Source: Planctomycetota bacterium
GTDB lineage: Bacteria; Planctomycetota; UBA1135; UBA2386
Assembly (NCBI GenBank): GCA_016794425.1
Contig: JAEUHR010000008.1
Coordinates: 35,100-99,099 of the forward strand
Reading direction: 5' to 3'
DNA: 64,000 bases
Each line of letters opens with the position of its first letter. Position 1 is the first letter of the stretch. A model generated the notes under the pieces. That model did not search any database and was not told the origin of the DNA. It was given only the letters and a program-made list of their open reading frames with translations. Shown piece by piece: positions 43,357 through 53,756 of this stretch. The position numbers were made by a program, and so were the translations under genes.

Positions 43357-46300
43357 ATGCGTATCCGTCTCGACGTCTGCGCCCTCGTCGTCGTTGCCCT
43401 GTCCGCTGGCAGGTTGCCGGCCCAGCATCCGGCAGCCGGTAGCGCGATCCGCTACGACCGCGACGTTCGGCCGATCCTCGCGGACCGCTGCTTTGCCTGC
43501 CACGGCCCCGACGCGGCCGCTCGCGAGGCGGAACTGCGCCTCGACGAGCGCGGCGACGCGGTGCGTGAACGCGACGGCGCGTTCGCGATCGTGCCGGGCG
43601 ACGTCGACGGCAGCGAGTTGTGGCGGCGCATCACCACCGACGCGGCGGAGGATCGCATGCCGCCCCCCGACAGCGGCAAGAAGGCCCTGACCGCCGACGA
43701 GATCGCCGTGCTGCGCGCCTGGATCGAACAGGGCGCGGCCTACGAACCGCACTGGTCGTTCGTGCCACCGGTGCGCCCGCCGTTGCCGCCCGTCCGCGAT
43801 GCCGCCTGGTGCCGCACGCCGATCGACCACTTCGTGCTGGCCGAACTCGAACGGCACGGCGTGGCGCCGGGCCCCGAGGCCGACCGCGCCACGCTGGTCC
43901 GGCGGGCGTTCCTGCTGCTGACCGGCCTGCCGCCATCGCCCGAAGAACTGCGCGCCGCCGTCGCCGATCCGGCACCGGACGCCTACGAACGGCTGGTGCA
44001 GCGGCTGTTGCACGACGAGCCGTGGCGGTCGCGCGGCGCCGAACACCTGGCCGCGACCTGGCTCGACGCGGCGCGCTACGCCGACACCTGCGGCATCCAC
44101 ACCGACGCGGGCCGCCAGATCTGGCCGTGGCGCGACTGGGTTCTGCACGCGCTGCGCGCGGGCATGCCGTTCGACCAGTTCGTCACCGAGCAGCTGGCCG
44201 GCGACCTGCTGCCCGATGCGACCGTCGCGCAGCGCACGGCGACGGGCTTCCTGCGCAACCACGTCACGACCGACGAGGGTGGTGCGATCCCGGAAGAGTA
44301 CCTCGTCGAGTACGCCGTCGATCGCACCGCGACGACCGGCGCCGTCATGCTGGGGCTCACGCTCGGCTGCGCACGCTGCCACGAACACAAGTACGACCCG
44401 ATCGCGCACGACGACTTCTACCGGCTGCTGGCCTTCTTCGATCAGAACGACGAACCGGGCCTCTACTCGCAGGAGAAGGACCCGCGGCGCGCGTTCGAAC
44501 CCGCGCTCGAGGTGCCGACGCCGGAGCAGAGCGCGCGCCGCGACGAACTGGTCGCCGCGGTCGCGGCGGCCCGGGTCGGGCTCGAGGCGACCGATCCCGA
44601 CGAAGCCGAGGCGTTCGCAGCCTTCGCCGCGGCGGCGGCGCGCCACGCCACCTGGGCCGGGGCCGAGGTGGTCGACGCCCGGTCGGCGCGCGCCGACGGT
44701 GCCGACCTGCAGGTGCAGCCGGACGGCTCGGTGCTGGCCACTGGCGCGAATCCGGTGCACGACGCGCACGTCGTGACCCTGCGCACCGACGCGACGGACC
44801 TGCGGCTCTTGGCGGTCGAAGCGCTGACCGACCCGAGCCTGCCCCACGGCAAGGTCGGCCGCGCCGGCAACGGCAACGCCGTGCTGATGGCGGTCACGGC
44901 CGAGGTCGCGTCGCGGGTCGAGCCGGGCGAACGGCGCGCCGTGCCGTTCACCTGGGCGTGGGCCGACGTCGCGCAGACCGACGGCGACTACGCGGCCACC
45001 AACGTGCTGTCCGTCGCCGACGGCGCCGGCTGGGCCGTCGCGGCCCACCAGCGCGACGCCGGGCCGCGCACCCTGCTGCTGCTGGCCGCGGCGCCGTTCG
45101 GCTTCGTCGGCGGCAGCGAGATCGTGGTCACGCTGCACTACGACTCGATCTACGCGCAGCACGTGCTCGGCCGTGTCCGCCTCGACGTGGCGTCGGTGAC
45201 GGCCGCGGGACTGGCGCGGTTGCCGGAGACGGCGTCGATGTTCCACGTCGCGGGGCCGTTCGTGGCCGCCGCGGCCGACCTCTACTCGGCGTCGTTCGGC
45301 CCGGAGTCGGCGACCGGGCTGGATCGCGCGCAGCGGTTCGGCGACCTGGGCTGGCGGCTGCTCGACGGTGTCGACGAGGGCGCCGTGCAGGCGCTGCCGG
45401 AGGGCAGCAACGCCAGCTTCGTCGCCTGGCAGCTGTTCGCACCGACCGCGCGGCGGCGGCCGCTGTCGCTCGGCAGCGACGACGGCTTCGTGCTGTTCCA
45501 CGACGGCGTCGAGGTCGCGCGCCGCGCGATCGACCGCGGCGTCGCGGCCGACCAGGATCGCGTCGAGGTCGACCTGCATGCCGGCGCCAACCTGATCGTC
45601 CAGAAGGTCGTCAACACCGGCGGCGCCGCCGGCTTCGCGCTGCGGCGGCTCGCCACCGCCGACGAACTGGGCGGCGACCTGGTCGCGGCGCTGTTGCCCG
45701 AACGCGCGCGCCATCCGGAGCTGGCGCGCCGGTTGCGCAGCGCCTGGCGGCAGCTGCATTCACCGGTCCATGCGGCCCGGCAGGGCGAGCTGGCCGCGCG
45801 CGAGGCCGAACTGGCCGCACTGGTCGCCGCGATCCCGCGCACCATGGTGATGCAGGAGCGCGCCGAACGGCGGCCGACCTACGTGCTGCTGCGCGGCGCC
45901 TACGACCAGCCCGACCGCGCGCGGCCGGTGACGCCGGGCGTGCCGCCGGCACTCGGCGCGCTGCCCGCCGGCGCACCGGCGGATCGACGCGGTCTGGCGG
46001 CGTGGTTGTGCGCGCCGGACCACCCGCTGTTCGCGCGCGTGCAGGCCAACCGCTTCTGGGAGCTGCTGTTCGGCGCCGGCCTCGTGCGGACCAGCGAGGA
46101 CTTCGGCATGCAGGGCGAATGGCCGAGCCACCCCGAACTGCTGGACTGGCTCGCGGTCGAGTTCCGCGAGAACGGCTGGGACGTGCGCGCGCTGCTGGCG
46201 CGGATCGCCACCAGCGCGGTGTTCCGCCAGTCCTCCCGCGCGCGGCCGGACGTGCGCGAGCGCGACCCCGACAACCGCTGGCTCGCCTCGTTTCCGCGGC

Positions 46301-46935
46301 GCCGGCTGCCGGCCGAGGTGATTCGCGACCAGGCGCTGGCGGTCGCCGGGCTGCTGGTCGAACGCTTCGGCGGCCCGTCGGTGAAACCGTACCAGCCCGA
46401 CGGTCTCTGGCAGGAAGTGGCGATGCCGGCTTCGAACACGCGCTTCTACGAGCGCGGCGCCGGCTATGAGCTCTACCGCCGCAGCCTCTACACCTACTGG
46501 AAGCGCGCTTGTCCGCCGCCGAACCTGGCGGCCTTCGACGCGCCGACGCGCGAGAGCTGCACGATCCGTCGTGGCGTCACCAACACGCCGCTGCAGGCGC
46601 TGGTGCTGTGGAACGACGTGCAGTTCGTCGAAGCCGCGCGGGCGCTCGCCGCGCGGACGCTGCGCGACCCCGACCTGACCGCCGACGAAGCCCGGCTCGC
46701 CGCGCTGTTCGTGCGCTGCACCGGCGACGCACCCGACGCGGCCGCGGTGCACGCACTGGCGCAGGCGCTCGCCGACCTGCGCGCGCGCTATCTGGCGGCG
46801 CCAGGCGATGCGGCCGCGCTGCTGGCCGTCGGCGACCACCCGGTGGCCGCGGACGTCGCGGCACCCGAACTGGCGGCGTGGACGCTGCTCGCCAACGCCG
46901 TGCTGCAACTCGACGCGACCCTCTGCATCGACTGA
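43357..46935 (+). CDS. PSCyt1-DUF1549-DUF1553 planctomycete cytochrome-type protein
   Basis: A 1192-residue secreted protein with a signal peptide (~1-23). The PSCyt1 heme domain begins with IRYDRDVRPILADRC and has C45-F-A-C48-H49. DUF1549 (PSCyt2, ~135-350) has TPIDHFVLAELE and GCARCHEHKYDPI. DUF1553 (PSD1, ~870-1130) has RRGLAAWLCAPDHPLFARV, NRFWELLFGAGLV and RGVTNTPLQALVLWNDVQF. Between them (~430-800) lies an insertion with two beta-rich domains, one ending in a SDDGFVLFHDG ... GANLIVQKVVNTGG pattern like PA14-type sugar-binding folds. Family members with a DUF1501 partner are thought to take part in polysaccharide degradation, but the biochemistry is not established. The DUF1501 gene starts 5 bases after its stop. 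Confidence 0.92.
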   Translation: MRIRLDVCALVVVALSAGRLPAQHPAAGSAIRYDRDVRPILADRCFACHGPDAAAREAELRLDERGDAVRERDGAFAIVPGDVDGSELWRRITTDAAEDRMPPPDSGKKALTADEIAVLRAWIEQGAAYEPHWSFVPPVRPPLPPVRDAAWCRTPIDHFVLAELERHGVAPGPEADRATLVRRAFLLLTGLPPSPEELRAAVADPAPDAYERLVQRLLHDEPWRSRGAEHLAATWLDAARYADTCGIHTDAGRQIWPWRDWVLHALRAGMPFDQFVTEQLAGDLLPDATVAQRTATGFLRNHVTTDEGGAIPEEYLVEYAVDRTATTGAVMLGLTLGCARCHEHKYDPIAHDDFYRLLAFFDQNDEPGLYSQEKDPRRAFEPALEVPTPEQSARRDELVAAVAAARVGLEATDPDEAEAFAAFAAAAARHATWAGAEVVDARSARADGADLQVQPDGSVLATGANPVHDAHVVTLRTDATDLRLLAVEALTDPSLPHGKVGRAGNGNAVLMAVTAEVASRVEPGERRAVPFTWAWADVAQTDGDYAATNVLSVADGAGWAVAAHQRDAGPRTLLLLAAAPFGFVGGSEIVVTLHYDSIYAQHVLGRVRLDVASVTAAGLARLPETASMFHVAGPFVAAAADLYSASFGPESATGLDRAQRFGDLGWRLLDGVDEGAVQALPEGSNASFVAWQLFAPTARRRPLSLGSDDGFVLFHDGVEVARRAIDRGVAADQDRVEVDLHAGANLIVQKVVNTGGAAGFALRRLATADELGGDLVAALLPERARHPELARRLRSAWRQLHSPVHAARQGELAAREAELAALVAAIPRTMVMQERAERRPTYVLLRGAYDQPDRARPVTPGVPPALGALPAGAPADRRGLAAWLCAPDHPLFARVQANRFWELLFGAGLVRTSEDFGMQGEWPSHPELLDWLAVEFRENGWDVRALLARIATSAVFRQSSRARPDVRERDPDNRWLASFPRRRLPAEVIRDQALAVAGLLVERFGGPSVKPYQPDGLWQEVAMPASNTRFYERGAGYELYRRSLYTYWKRACPPPNLAAFDAPTRESCTIRRGVTNTPLQALVLWNDVQFVEAARALAARTLRDPDLTADEARLAALFVRCTGDAPDAAAVHALAQALADLRARYLAAPGDAAALLAVGDHPVAADVAAPELAAWTLLANAVLQLDATLCID

Positions 46936-46940
46936 CCGCC

Positions 46941-48380
46941 ATGCATCCGCTCCCACGACACGCGCTCGATCTCACGCGGCGGCACTTCTTCGCCTGCACG
47001 GCCGGCTCGATCGGCGCAGCGCTGGGCAAGGGCGCGCTGGCCTCGCTGCTGGCGCCCGGCGGCGATCGACCGCCCGGCCCGCACTTCGCGCCGCGCGCGC
47101 GCCGCGTGATCTACCTGCACATGGAAGGGGCGCCGAGCCAGCTCGACCTGTTCGACCACAAGCCCGACCTGCGCGCGCGCTTCGACCAGGACCTGCCCGA
47201 ATCGGTGCGGCAGGGGCAGCGCCTCACTGGCATGACGTCGAACCAGACGCGGTTCCCGATCGCGCCGAGCCGCTTCGAGTTCACGCGCCACGACAACCGC
47301 CACGACGGCGTCTGGATCAGCGAGCTGATGCCGCACCTCGGCAAGGTCGCGCACGAGCTGTGCTTCGTGCACTCGATGCACACCGAAGCCATCAACCACG
47401 AACCGGCGCTGACGTTCTTCCAGACCGGCAGCCAGCAGCCGGGCCGGCCGAGCTTCGGTTCGTGGGTCGGCTACGGCCTCGGCAGCGCGAACGCGAACCT
47501 GCCGACGTTCGTCGTGCTGATCACGCAGGGCTTCGGCAACATGCAGGCGCTGTCGGCCCGCTTCTGGGACAGCGGCTTCCTGCCCAGCGAGCACCAGGGC
47601 TGCAAGCTGCGGTCGACCGGCGACCCGGTGCTCTATCTGCAGGACCCGCCCGGGGTGACCCGCAGCGACCGCCGGCGGCTGCTCGACCTGTGCGGCACGC
47701 TGAACGCCGCCGAAGCCGAACGTTGCCTCGATCCCGAAGTCGCGGCGCGCATGGCGCAGCACGAGATGGCGTTCCGCATGCAGGCGGCGGTGCCCGAACT
47801 GGCCGACCTCAGCAGCGAGGATCCGGCGACGCTGGCGCTGTACGGGCCCGACGCGACGCGGCCCGGCACGTTCGCCAGCGCCTGCCTGCAGGCGCGCCGG
47901 CTGGCCGAGCGCGGCGTGCGCTTCGTGCAGCTCTACATGCGCGGCTGGGACCAGCACGAGAACCTGCCCGGCGAACTGCGCCAGCAGTGCCGCGCCACCG
48001 ACCAGCCGGTCGCCGGGCTGATCACCGACCTGCGGCAGCGCGGCCTGCTCGACGACACGCTGGTCGTGTGGGCCGGCGAGTTCGGTCGCACGGTCTACTG
48101 CCAGGGCCGGCTGACCGCCGAGAATTACGGTCGCGACCACCACCCGCGCTGCTTCACGATCTGGCTGGCCGGCGGCGGCGTGAAGCCCGGCATCACGTAC
48201 GGCCGCACCTGCGACTTCGGTTACCACATCGTCGAGAACCCGGTCTCGGTGCACGACCTGCACGCGACGCTGCTGCACCTGCTCGGCTTCGACCACACGC
48301 GGCTGACGTGGTTCCACCAGGGCCGCGACTTCCGGCTGACCGACGTCGCCGGCCGCGTCGTGCACGACCTGCTGGCGTGA
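46941..48380 (+). CDS. DUF1501 family protein (twin-arginine exported)
   Basis: A 479-residue protein of the DUF1501 family, which has a sulfatase/alkaline-phosphatase-like fold. The N-terminus has a twin-arginine export signal (LTRRHFFACTAGSIGAALGK, Arg13-Arg14). Family segments include HMEGAPSQLDLFDHKPDL, CFVHSMHTEAINHEPA, RFVQLYMRGWDQHENL, VVWAGEFGRTVYCQG and ENYGRDHHPRCFTIWLAGGG. It forms an operon with the upstream PSCyt1/DUF1553 gene, the usual pairing in Planctomycetes. The pair is presumed to act together outside the cytoplasm. Reaction and substrate are unknown. Confidence 0.92.
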   Translation: MHPLPRHALDLTRRHFFACTAGSIGAALGKGALASLLAPGGDRPPGPHFAPRARRVIYLHMEGAPSQLDLFDHKPDLRARFDQDLPESVRQGQRLTGMTSNQTRFPIAPSRFEFTRHDNRHDGVWISELMPHLGKVAHELCFVHSMHTEAINHEPALTFFQTGSQQPGRPSFGSWVGYGLGSANANLPTFVVLITQGFGNMQALSARFWDSGFLPSEHQGCKLRSTGDPVLYLQDPPGVTRSDRRRLLDLCGTLNAAEAERCLDPEVAARMAQHEMAFRMQAAVPELADLSSEDPATLALYGPDATRPGTFASACLQARRLAERGVRFVQLYMRGWDQHENLPGELRQQCRATDQPVAGLITDLRQRGLLDDTLVVWAGEFGRTVYCQGRLTAENYGRDHHPRCFTIWLAGGGVKPGITYGRTCDFGYHIVENPVSVHDLHATLLHLLGFDHTRLTWFHQGRDFRLTDVAGRVVHDLLA

Positions 48381-48395
48381 GGGTGGAAATCCCGC

Positions 48396-48419
48396 TGCGG
48401 CGATGGTCTCATCGCTGCA
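48396..48419 (+). promoter_or_regulatory. 10-bp hairpin ending at the prfB start codon
   Basis: TGCGGCGATG (48396-48405) pairs with CATCGCTGCA (48410-48419) around GTCT, with one G-T pair. The last base is the A of the prfB ATG. It may terminate the DUF1501 operon or modulate prfB initiation. No Shine-Dalgarno is seen for prfB. Confidence 0.4.
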
Positions 48420-49529
48420 TGGGCCTGAACGATCATCTGAGCAACCTGAAGGCAGCCGAAGAGCGCATCGAGTCGCTCAAGGTGAGTCTTTGACTACGTT
48501 CGCTGCCACCGCGAGCTCGCCGACATCGAACACCAGATGACGCAGCCGGGGTTCTGGGACCAGCCCGAGCGGGCCCAGACCATCGTGCAGAAGAAGAAGA
48601 TGTGCGTGCAGGTCGTCGAGCCGATCGACGCGCTGCAGCGCCTCGTCGAGGACGGCCGCACGCTGGTCGAACTCGGCGCCGACGACCCGACTGCCGTCGA
48701 GGCCGACCTCGAGCAGGTGCACGCGCAGATCACGGCCGGTCTCGACCGGCTCGAGTTCCAGCTGATGCTGGGTGGTGAGCACGACCATCGCAACGCGATC
48801 GTCACGCTGCAGGCCGGCGCCGGCGGCGTCGACGCGTCCGACTGGGCCGAGATGATGCTGCGCATGTACATCAAGTGGGCGGCCAAACACGACTACGAGG
48901 TCGAGGAGAGCGACTTCCAGGCCGCCGAGGAAGCCGGCATCAAGAGCGCGACGATCGTCGTCAAGGGCCCGTACGCCTACGGCCGGCTGAAGGCCGAGCA
49001 GGGCGTGCACCGGCTGGTGCGCATCTCGCCGTTCGACGGCCAGGCGCGCCGGCAGACGTCGTTCGCGTCGGTCGAAGTCGTGCCCGAACTCGACGACGAC
49101 CTCGCGGTCGAGATCCGCAAGGAAGACCTGAAGGTCGACACGTTCCGCAGCTCCGGCGCCGGCGGCCAGCACGTCAACAAGACCGAGTCGGCGATCCGCA
49201 TCACGCACATCCCGAGCGGCATCGTCGTCGCGTGCCAGGCCGAGCGCAGTCAGCACAAGAACCGCGAGTCGGCCATGAAGACGCTGCGGTCGAAGCTCTA
49301 CCAGCTCGAACTCGCCAAGCGCGAAGCGGAGCTGGCGAAGTTCTACGGCGACCGCGGCTCGATCAGCTGGGGCAACCAGATCCGCAGCTACGTGCTGCAG
49401 CCCTACCAGATGTGCAAGGACCTGCGCACCGACGTCGAGACCTCGGACGTGCAGGGCGTGCTCGACGGCGATCTCGACCCCTACATCGAGGGCTACCTGA
49501 AGCAGCGCAAGGAGGCGGCGAAGAAGTGA
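48419..49529 (+). CDS. prfB: Peptide chain release factor 2, programmed +1 frameshift
   Basis: RF2 recognises UGA and UAA stop codons and releases the finished protein. The first 24 codons run from the ATG at 48419 to an in-frame TGA at 48491. A +1 shift at CTT-TGA-C lets translation continue from GAC at 48492 to 49529, giving 369 residues. The product has the codon-recognition tripeptide S203-P204-F205 and the catalytic G248-G249-Q250 in SSGAGGQHVNKTES. The site is the classic autoregulatory RF2 shift: when RF2 is scarce, the ribosome pauses at TGA and slips. The stop overlaps the purH start as GTGA. Confidence 0.97.
48480..48494 (+). promoter_or_regulatory. prfB +1 programmed frameshift site
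   Basis: AGGTGAGTCTTTGAC contains the slippery CTT (48488-48490), the internal TGA (48491-48493) and the following C. AGGTG, an internal Shine-Dalgarno-like stimulator, ends 3 bases before CTT, weaker than the E. coli AGGGGG but at the same spacing. Confidence 0.95.
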
Positions 49530-51106
49530 GACGCGCCCTGCTGTCCGTGACCGACAAGGCCGGCGTCGTCGACTTCGCGCGTGGGCTCGCCGAGTGCGGC
49601 TTCGCGGTGCTGTCGACCGGCGGCACGCACCGCGTGCTGAGCGACGCGGGCATCGCGGCGACCGAGGTCGCCGACTACACCGGCTTCCCCGAGACCATGG
49701 ACGGCCGCGTCAAGACGCTGCACCCGAAGGTGCACGGCGGCCTGCTCGCGCGCCGCGACGAGCCGTCGCACGTGCAGGCGATGGCGCAGCACGGCATCGA
49801 CCCGATCGACGTGCTGTGCGTCAACCTCTACCGGTTCCGCGAGACGGTGCGGCGGCCCGGCATCACGCGCGGCGAGATCGTCGAGCAGATCGACATCGGC
49901 GGCCCGGCGATGATCCGCAGCGCCGCGAAGAACCACCAGAGCGTCGCGGTGGTCGTCGACCCGACCGACTATCCGACCGTGCTGCGCGCGCTGCGCGAGC
50001 ACGCCGGCACGCTGCCGGCCGAACTGCTGCGCAAGCTCGCCGCGAAGGCGTTCGCGCACACCGCGGCCTACGACGCCGCGATCGCGCAGTGGTTCGACTG
50101 CGAACGGCGCGCGATGCCGGGCGAGCCGTTCTTCGCGCCACGCGTCGCGTTCGCGGCCGAGAAGCTGCAGGACCTGCGCTACGGCGAGAACCCGCACCAG
50201 AAGGCCGCCTTCTACGGCTTCGGCGATCCGTCGCCGAGCCTGGCCAGCGCGCGGCAGCTCGGCGGCAAGGAACTCAGCTACAACAACATCCTCGACGCCG
50301 ACGCGGCGCTGGCGCTGGCGCTCGAGTTCGAGCGGCCCGCCTGCGTGCTGGTCAAGCACAACAACCCGTGCGGCACCGCGGTCGCGGCCGACCTGCCGCG
50401 CGCGTTCGAGCTGGCGCTGGCCGGCGACCCGGTGTCGGCGTTCGGCGGCATCCTGGCGACCAACCGCCCGTTCGACCTCGGCACCGCGAAGGCGATCGTC
50501 GACAGCGGCACGTTCCTCGAGGTCGTCGTCGCGCCGCAGGTCGAACCGGCCGCCGCGCAGGAACTGCTGCGCGCGAAGTGGGGGCCCAACGTGCGCGTGC
50601 TGGAGCTCGGCGGCCTGCCCGATGCGACGGTGCGCAACCGCTTCGTCGCGCGCCAGGTCAGCGGCGGGTTCCTGCTGCAGACCGCCGACGTGCCGCCCGA
50701 GGCGCCGCGGCACGACGTCGCGACGCGGCGCGCGCCGACCGAGCCCGAACAGGCCGCGCTCGCGTTTGCCTGGAAGGTCTGCAAGCACGTGAAGTCGAAC
50801 GCGATCGTGTTCGCGCGCGCGACCGACGACGGCGCGTTCTGCACGGTCGGCGTCGGCGCCGGTCAGATGAGCCGCGTCGACTCGGCGAAGATCGCGGTCG
50901 ACAAGGCCGGCGAACGCACGCGCGGCGCCGTGGTCGCCAGCGACGCGTTCTTCCCGTTCGCCGACGGCCTGCTGGTCTGCGCGGCCGCCGGCGCGACCGC
51001 GGTGGTGCAGCCGGGCGGCAGCAAGCGCGACGACGAGGTGGTCGCCGCGGCCGACGAACACGGCATCGCGATGGTGTTCACCGGCCAACGCCACTTCCGC
51101 CACTAG
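49526..51106 (+). CDS. purH: Bifunctional AICAR transformylase/IMP cyclohydrolase
   Basis: A 526-residue enzyme for the last two steps of IMP synthesis. The N-terminal MGS-like cyclohydrolase domain ([47 protein letters not shown]) is followed by the transformylase domain ([37 protein letters not shown], the C-terminal [12 protein letters not shown] and [12 protein letters not shown]). All segments are intact and the length is normal. GGAGG lies 10 bases before the GTG start, which overlaps the prfB stop by 4 bases. Co-transcription with prfB is likely. Confidence 0.96.
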   Translation: MRRALLSVTDKAGVVDFARGLAECGFAVLSTGGTHRVLSDAGIAATEVADYTGFPETMDGRVKTLHPKVHGGLLARRDEPSHVQAMAQHGIDPIDVLCVNLYRFRETVRRPGITRGEIVEQIDIGGPAMIRSAAKNHQSVAVVVDPTDYPTVLRALREHAGTLPAELLRKLAAKAFAHTAAYDAAIAQWFDCERRAMPGEPFFAPRVAFAAEKLQDLRYGENPHQKAAFYGFGDPSPSLASARQLGGKELSYNNILDADAALALALEFERPACVLVKHNNPCGTAVAADLPRAFELALAGDPVSAFGGILATNRPFDLGTAKAIVDSGTFLEVVVAPQVEPAAAQELLRAKWGPNVRVLELGGLPDATVRNRFVARQVSGGFLLQTADVPPEAPRHDVATRRAPTEPEQAALAFAWKVCKHVKSNAIVFARATDDGAFCTVGVGAGQMSRVDSAKIAVDKAGERTRGAVVASDAFFPFADGLLVCAAAGATAVVQPGGSKRDDEVVAAADEHGIAMVFTGQRHFRH

Positions 51107-51110
51107 GCCG

Positions 51111-51470
51111 ATGGACCTGGCACTGGCGGTACGGCACGTGCTCGAGGGCAGTTCGCTGCGGCAGGTCGCGGCCGAGTACCGCGGTGACCTGATCGCGCAC
51201 TTCGGCTTCCGGCCCGAGGAGGTCACGGCGGAGACGTTCCGCGCCGAGGTCGAACAGTTCCTGCGCCGGCTGGCGCGCCACCTCGGCGACCGCCACGCCG
51301 GCGAGCCGCGGGTCGGCGAGGCGCTGCGCCAGTGGGTGCGGCACACCGACCACTACGAAGCCTGGGACGCGCTGCTGTCGGGCTTCACCGTCGAGGACCG
51401 CGAAGCGCTGGTGCGGCGCGGCCGGGTCATGTTCCCGGGGCCGCTGACGGCCCACTGGACCGAGACGTGA
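51111..51470 (+). CDS. Small conserved-looking protein of unknown function
   Basis: A 119-residue, mostly helical, charged protein with no signal peptide or membrane segment. It has segments such as VEQFLRRLARHLGDRHAG and WVRHTDHYEAWDALLSGFT. It starts 4 bases after purH and overlaps the next gene as GTGA, so it is a true member of the operon. I do not recognise the family. The context (purine synthesis, PLP homeostasis, DNA repair) is housekeeping. Confidence 0.7.
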   Translation: MDLALAVRHVLEGSSLRQVAAEYRGDLIAHFGFRPEEVTAETFRAEVEQFLRRLARHLGDRHAGEPRVGEALRQWVRHTDHYEAWDALLSGFTVEDREALVRRGRVMFPGPLTAHWTET

Positions 51471-52165
51471 CCGATCGCCTCGCGATCACCCGCCGACTGG
51501 CGCTGCTGCGGTTGCGGATCGCGGGCGTGTGCCGGCTGGCGGGGCGGCCGGCCGATGCCGTCGAACTGCTGGCGGTCAGCAAGCTGCAGCCGGCCGACGC
51601 GGTGCGGGCGGCGTACGCCGCGGAGCAGCGCGCGTTCGGCGAGAACCGCGTGCAGGAGCTGGTCGCCAAGGCGGCAGCGCTCGCCGATCTGCCGGACCTG
51701 CGCTGGCACATGATCGGTTCGCTGCAGACCAACAAGGTGCGCGACCTGCTGCGCGTGCCGGGTCTCGTGCTGCTGCACAGCCTCGACCGGGTGCGCCTCG
51801 CCGACGAACTGCAGCGCGAACTCGACCGCGCCGGCCGCCGGCTCGACGTGCTGGTCGAGATCCACGCGACCGGCGAAGCCGACAAACACGGCGTGGCGCC
51901 CGCCGACGCGCCGGCGCTGGTCGCCCACGTGCAGCAGCACTGCCCGGCGCTGCGCCTGCAGGGCGTGATGGCGATGGGGCCGCTCGCCGGCGATCCGGCG
52001 CCGACGTTCGCGGCGGTCGCGGCGCTGCACGACGAACTACGCCGTCGTTCGGGGCTGCCGCTGCCGACGCGCAGCCTCGGCATGTCCGGCGACCTCGAGG
52101 CCGCGATCGCTGCCGGCTCGACGCTGGTGCGCCTGGGCACCGCGGTGTTCGGACCGCGCGGTTGA
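51467..52165 (+). CDS. yggS: Pyridoxal phosphate homeostasis protein (YggS/PROSC family)
   Basis: A 232-residue PLP-binding protein of the alanine-racemase-like barrel. It buffers free PLP and affects amino-acid balance. The PLP lysine is Lys39 (LLAVSKLQ), followed by FGENRVQEL, WHMIGSLQTNK, HSLDRVRLA and the phosphate-binding LGMSGDLEAAIAAGSTLVRLG. Length and motifs are typical. The GTG start overlaps the previous stop by 4 bases. Confidence 0.92.
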   Translation: MTDRLAITRRLALLRLRIAGVCRLAGRPADAVELLAVSKLQPADAVRAAYAAEQRAFGENRVQELVAKAAALADLPDLRWHMIGSLQTNKVRDLLRVPGLVLLHSLDRVRLADELQRELDRAGRRLDVLVEIHATGEADKHGVAPADAPALVAHVQQHCPALRLQGVMAMGPLAGDPAPTFAAVAALHDELRRRSGLPLPTRSLGMSGDLEAAIAAGSTLVRLGTAVFGPRG

Positions 52166-52199
52166 GCCGCGCCCCCTGCCGCCGCTACCCTTGGGCGCC

Positions 52200-52961
<762 letters not shown>

Positions 52962-52963
52962 CG

Positions 52964-53521
52964 ATGCGCACCGCGCCGCGAGTCTGGCTGTGCGCGTGCG
53001 CGCTGCTGGCGGCGTGCGGCGGTGACGCCTGGCGGCCGAGCGCCGCCGACGATCCGGCGCAGGCAGCGCGCCGGCAGGCCGCGGCCGACGCGCGCGACGC
53101 GATGGCGCAGCAGCTGCTCGGCGAACTGACCGCGGCGCTGGCGGCCGGCGGTCCGACGGCGGCGATCGGCATCTGCCGCGAACGCGCGCCGGCGATCGCG
53201 GCCTCGGTCGCCGCGCAGCGCGGCGTCGGCATCGGCCGCACTTCGCAGCGCCTGCGCAACCCGGCCAATGCCGCGCCGGCCTGGGCCGTTGCCTACACGG
53301 CCGGTCCGGCGACCGAGCCGGCGTTCTTCACCGGGCCACGGCAGCAGCTCGGCGCGCTGTTCCCGATCCGGCTGCAGCCGATGTGCGTGCAGTGCCACGG
53401 TCGCGGCGACGAGGTGACCGAACCGGTGCGCGCGGCGCTGCAGGCGAGCTACCCGCACGATGCCGCGACCGGCTTCGCGGCCGGCGACCTGCGCGGCTGG
53501 TTCTGGGTCGAGGTGCCGTGA
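52964..53521 (+). CDS. DUF3365-type heme lipoprotein
   Basis: A 185-residue protein with a lipoprotein signal (CALLAACGG, Cys ~17) and one heme-attachment motif, CVQCH, in the C-terminal third. The overall pattern fits DUF3365/Tll0287-like heme sensors: AIGICRERAPAIA, GVGIGRTSQRLRNPAN, then the heme motif and RGWFWVEVP at the end. These domains are thought to act in redox or ligand sensing outside the cytoplasm. It starts 2 bases after nth. Which signal it passes on, and to what, is not visible. Confidence 0.8.
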   Translation: MRTAPRVWLCACALLAACGGDAWRPSAADDPAQAARRQAAADARDAMAQQLLGELTAALAAGGPTAAIGICRERAPAIAASVAAQRGVGIGRTSQRLRNPANAAPAWAVAYTAGPATEPAFFTGPRQQLGALFPIRLQPMCVQCHGRGDEVTEPVRAALQASYPHDAATGFAAGDLRGWFWVEVP

Positions 53522-53525
53522 ACCG

Positions 53526-53756
53526 TCCGTCCGTGTCCGTCGGGGTCTCGGCTTCGGCTGGATCGACGTCGCGTACGCGTCGCCGTTCCAACACGACGAA
53601 TCGGGCTTGGCCGGTGTGATCACCGGCGGCCTCGAACTCGAACTCGCGCGGCACGCGCTGGTCGGCGTGCAAGGCTGGGGCGGCATCTTCGGTGAGCCCG
53701 GCGACACCGAGGGCGAGATCCAGAGCGCGCTGTTCTACGTCGGGCTGCGCTTCTGA
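53526..53756 (+). pseudogene. 3' remnant of an outer-membrane beta-barrel gene
   Basis: This frame reads GFGWIDVAYASPF, then alternating strands, and ends GEIQSALFYVGLRF with a terminal Phe, the usual end of an outer-membrane barrel. There is no start codon or signal peptide in this frame, and it begins right after the heme lipoprotein gene. I read it as the last ~70 codons of a gene whose 5' part was deleted. The end overlaps the convergent glycosyltransferase gene by 22 bases. Confidence 0.45.
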
